Below are positions 63,229 to 64,000 of a stretch of 64,000 nt of DNA, in pieces. Under the pieces are notes generated by a model, which was not told the DNA's origin, searched no databases, and was given only the letters and a program-made list of their open reading frames with translations. Origin of the DNA: Sphagnum compactum (taxonomy: Eukaryota; Bryophyta; Sphagnopsida; Sphagnales); assembly GCA_965153455.1 (NCBI GenBank), contig OZ234499.1, positions 3,455,577-3,519,576 on the forward strand. The letters are read 5' to 3'. Position 1 is the first letter of the stretch. Each line of letters starts with the position of its first letter. The translations under genes were made by a program, and so were the position numbers.

Positions 63229-63914
63229 ATGCGGATTCAGCAATGGCGGCGTATTGTGAAACAAGCTGTTGTCGCTCATTTCTCTCACCCCTCTTCTTCG
63301 TCTTCTTCTTCTCACACCACCATAGCTGCACAAACACAAGAAGCCCTGCTGCACTTTGCTAACCCTAACCCTAGTCACGATCGTTTGCATCGGAATCCAT
63401 TTGCTTCGGCATGGCTCTGGCAGAGTTGCAGATCGTATGCCGCTCCAGTGGTATGTCCCGTCGTCCCTCCCCTGTTTGTGATATTTCGGGTTCTGGATGG
63501 ATCGCAGGATTGATGGAGTTGTATTTGGTTTGTTCTCTTCTTTTTTATATATATTTGTGACATGAGTCCCCTGTGCAGAGCAGGACCGGGAAGCCTCCTG
63601 CAAATGGCAAGCAGGACAAGGGTGGTCCGGAGAAGCTGGATAGGCGTATTAACCGAGCTATTACTGCCAGGCATGTGCGGCTTGTTAGCAATGAAGGTAG
63701 GGAGTTTTAAAAGTTAAAAAATTGCATTGAAGTTTTTGCTGAATTGTGGCCTTCCTCTGGTCATGTCTGGACAGATGTGAAAGAAGCAAATTTGTCTTAT
63801 GGGAGTTGAAAACTATTAAGTGGAATCCATGGTGTTATTGATGCAGGTCACGAGATTTTGACTCGGTATGAAGCTTTGACACGGGCACATCATGCTGGGC
63901 TGGATCTTGTTGAG
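63229..63914 (+). CDS. Organellar translation initiation factor IF-3 (5' part, 3 exons)
   Basis: Exons 63229-63450, 63579-63696 and 63847-63914 are joined by GT/AG introns in consistent phase (0, then 1). The last has a GTAGGT donor, so the gene continues beyond the window. 136 codons are visible. Residues 1 to about 35 are Arg/Ser-rich with few acids (MRIQQWRRIVKQAVVAHF), a likely mitochondrial presequence, although chloroplast targeting is possible. From about residue 90 the IF-3 N-terminal domain is plain: KLDRRINRAITARHVRLV, the HEILTRYEAL segment and HHAGLDLVEV. IF-3 binds the small ribosomal subunit, prevents premature subunit joining and checks start-codon selection. The ATG at 63229 is the first in frame before the presequence. 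The upstream 62970-63228 is GC-rich and likely 5' UTR. Confidence 0.9.
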
Positions 63915-64000
63915 GTAGGTAAACCAAATGCATAAACCGCTCAAGGAAGAAGCTTCTTGTAACCAATTATCTGATCTTGGATTTTGGAAGCTGGGCTTTG

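Overview
The window is nuclear DNA of a land plant. Four spliced or single-exon genes have GT/AG introns and plant-type products, and they lie among long AT-rich stretches full of decayed plant transposons and microsatellites. Short GC-richer gene islands in an AT-rich background suggest a large, repeat-laden genome. The species cannot be fixed from the sequence; a seedless plant is only a guess.

Layout. 1-3327: no gene recognised. 3328-3927 (+): single-exon secreted PLAT/LH2-domain protein. 6163-9289 (-): four-exon UBX-domain gene (zinc finger + PUB + UBX, PUX2/UBXN6-like), convergent with the PLAT gene. 9440-10850: two degenerate tandem arrays and an LTR-like scrap upstream of the UBX gene, then a 111-bp CACTA-type MITE. 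13880-21032 (-): complete nine-exon cellulose-synthase-like A (CslA, glucomannan synthase) gene of 543 codons, with introns holding tandem arrays and two long foldbacks. 22.3-62.8 kb: about 40 kb with no intact gene. It holds a 49-bp tandem array, a 103-nt hairpin, a 37-bp tandem array built from a MITE end, a 91-bp exact duplication, a PIF/Harbinger-like transposase relic, a 3.5-kb CACTA-like element with an unusual AT-rich core, and an old Ty1/copia element with both LTRs, a tRNA-Met primer site and a MITE nested in it. 63229 to the end (+): the first three exons of an organellar translation initiation factor IF-3 gene, which runs off the window. An LTR start lies about 400 bp upstream of its ATG.

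The four genes act in unrelated processes: stress-related secreted or ER protein, p97/CDC48 adaptor, Golgi mannan synthesis and organelle translation. Nothing suggests a cluster or shared pathway. The most distinctive thread is one CACTA-MITE family seen as two clean copies with 3-bp target duplications (10935-11045 and 56757-56910) and as a roughly 11-copy tandem array of its terminal segment (32518-32938).
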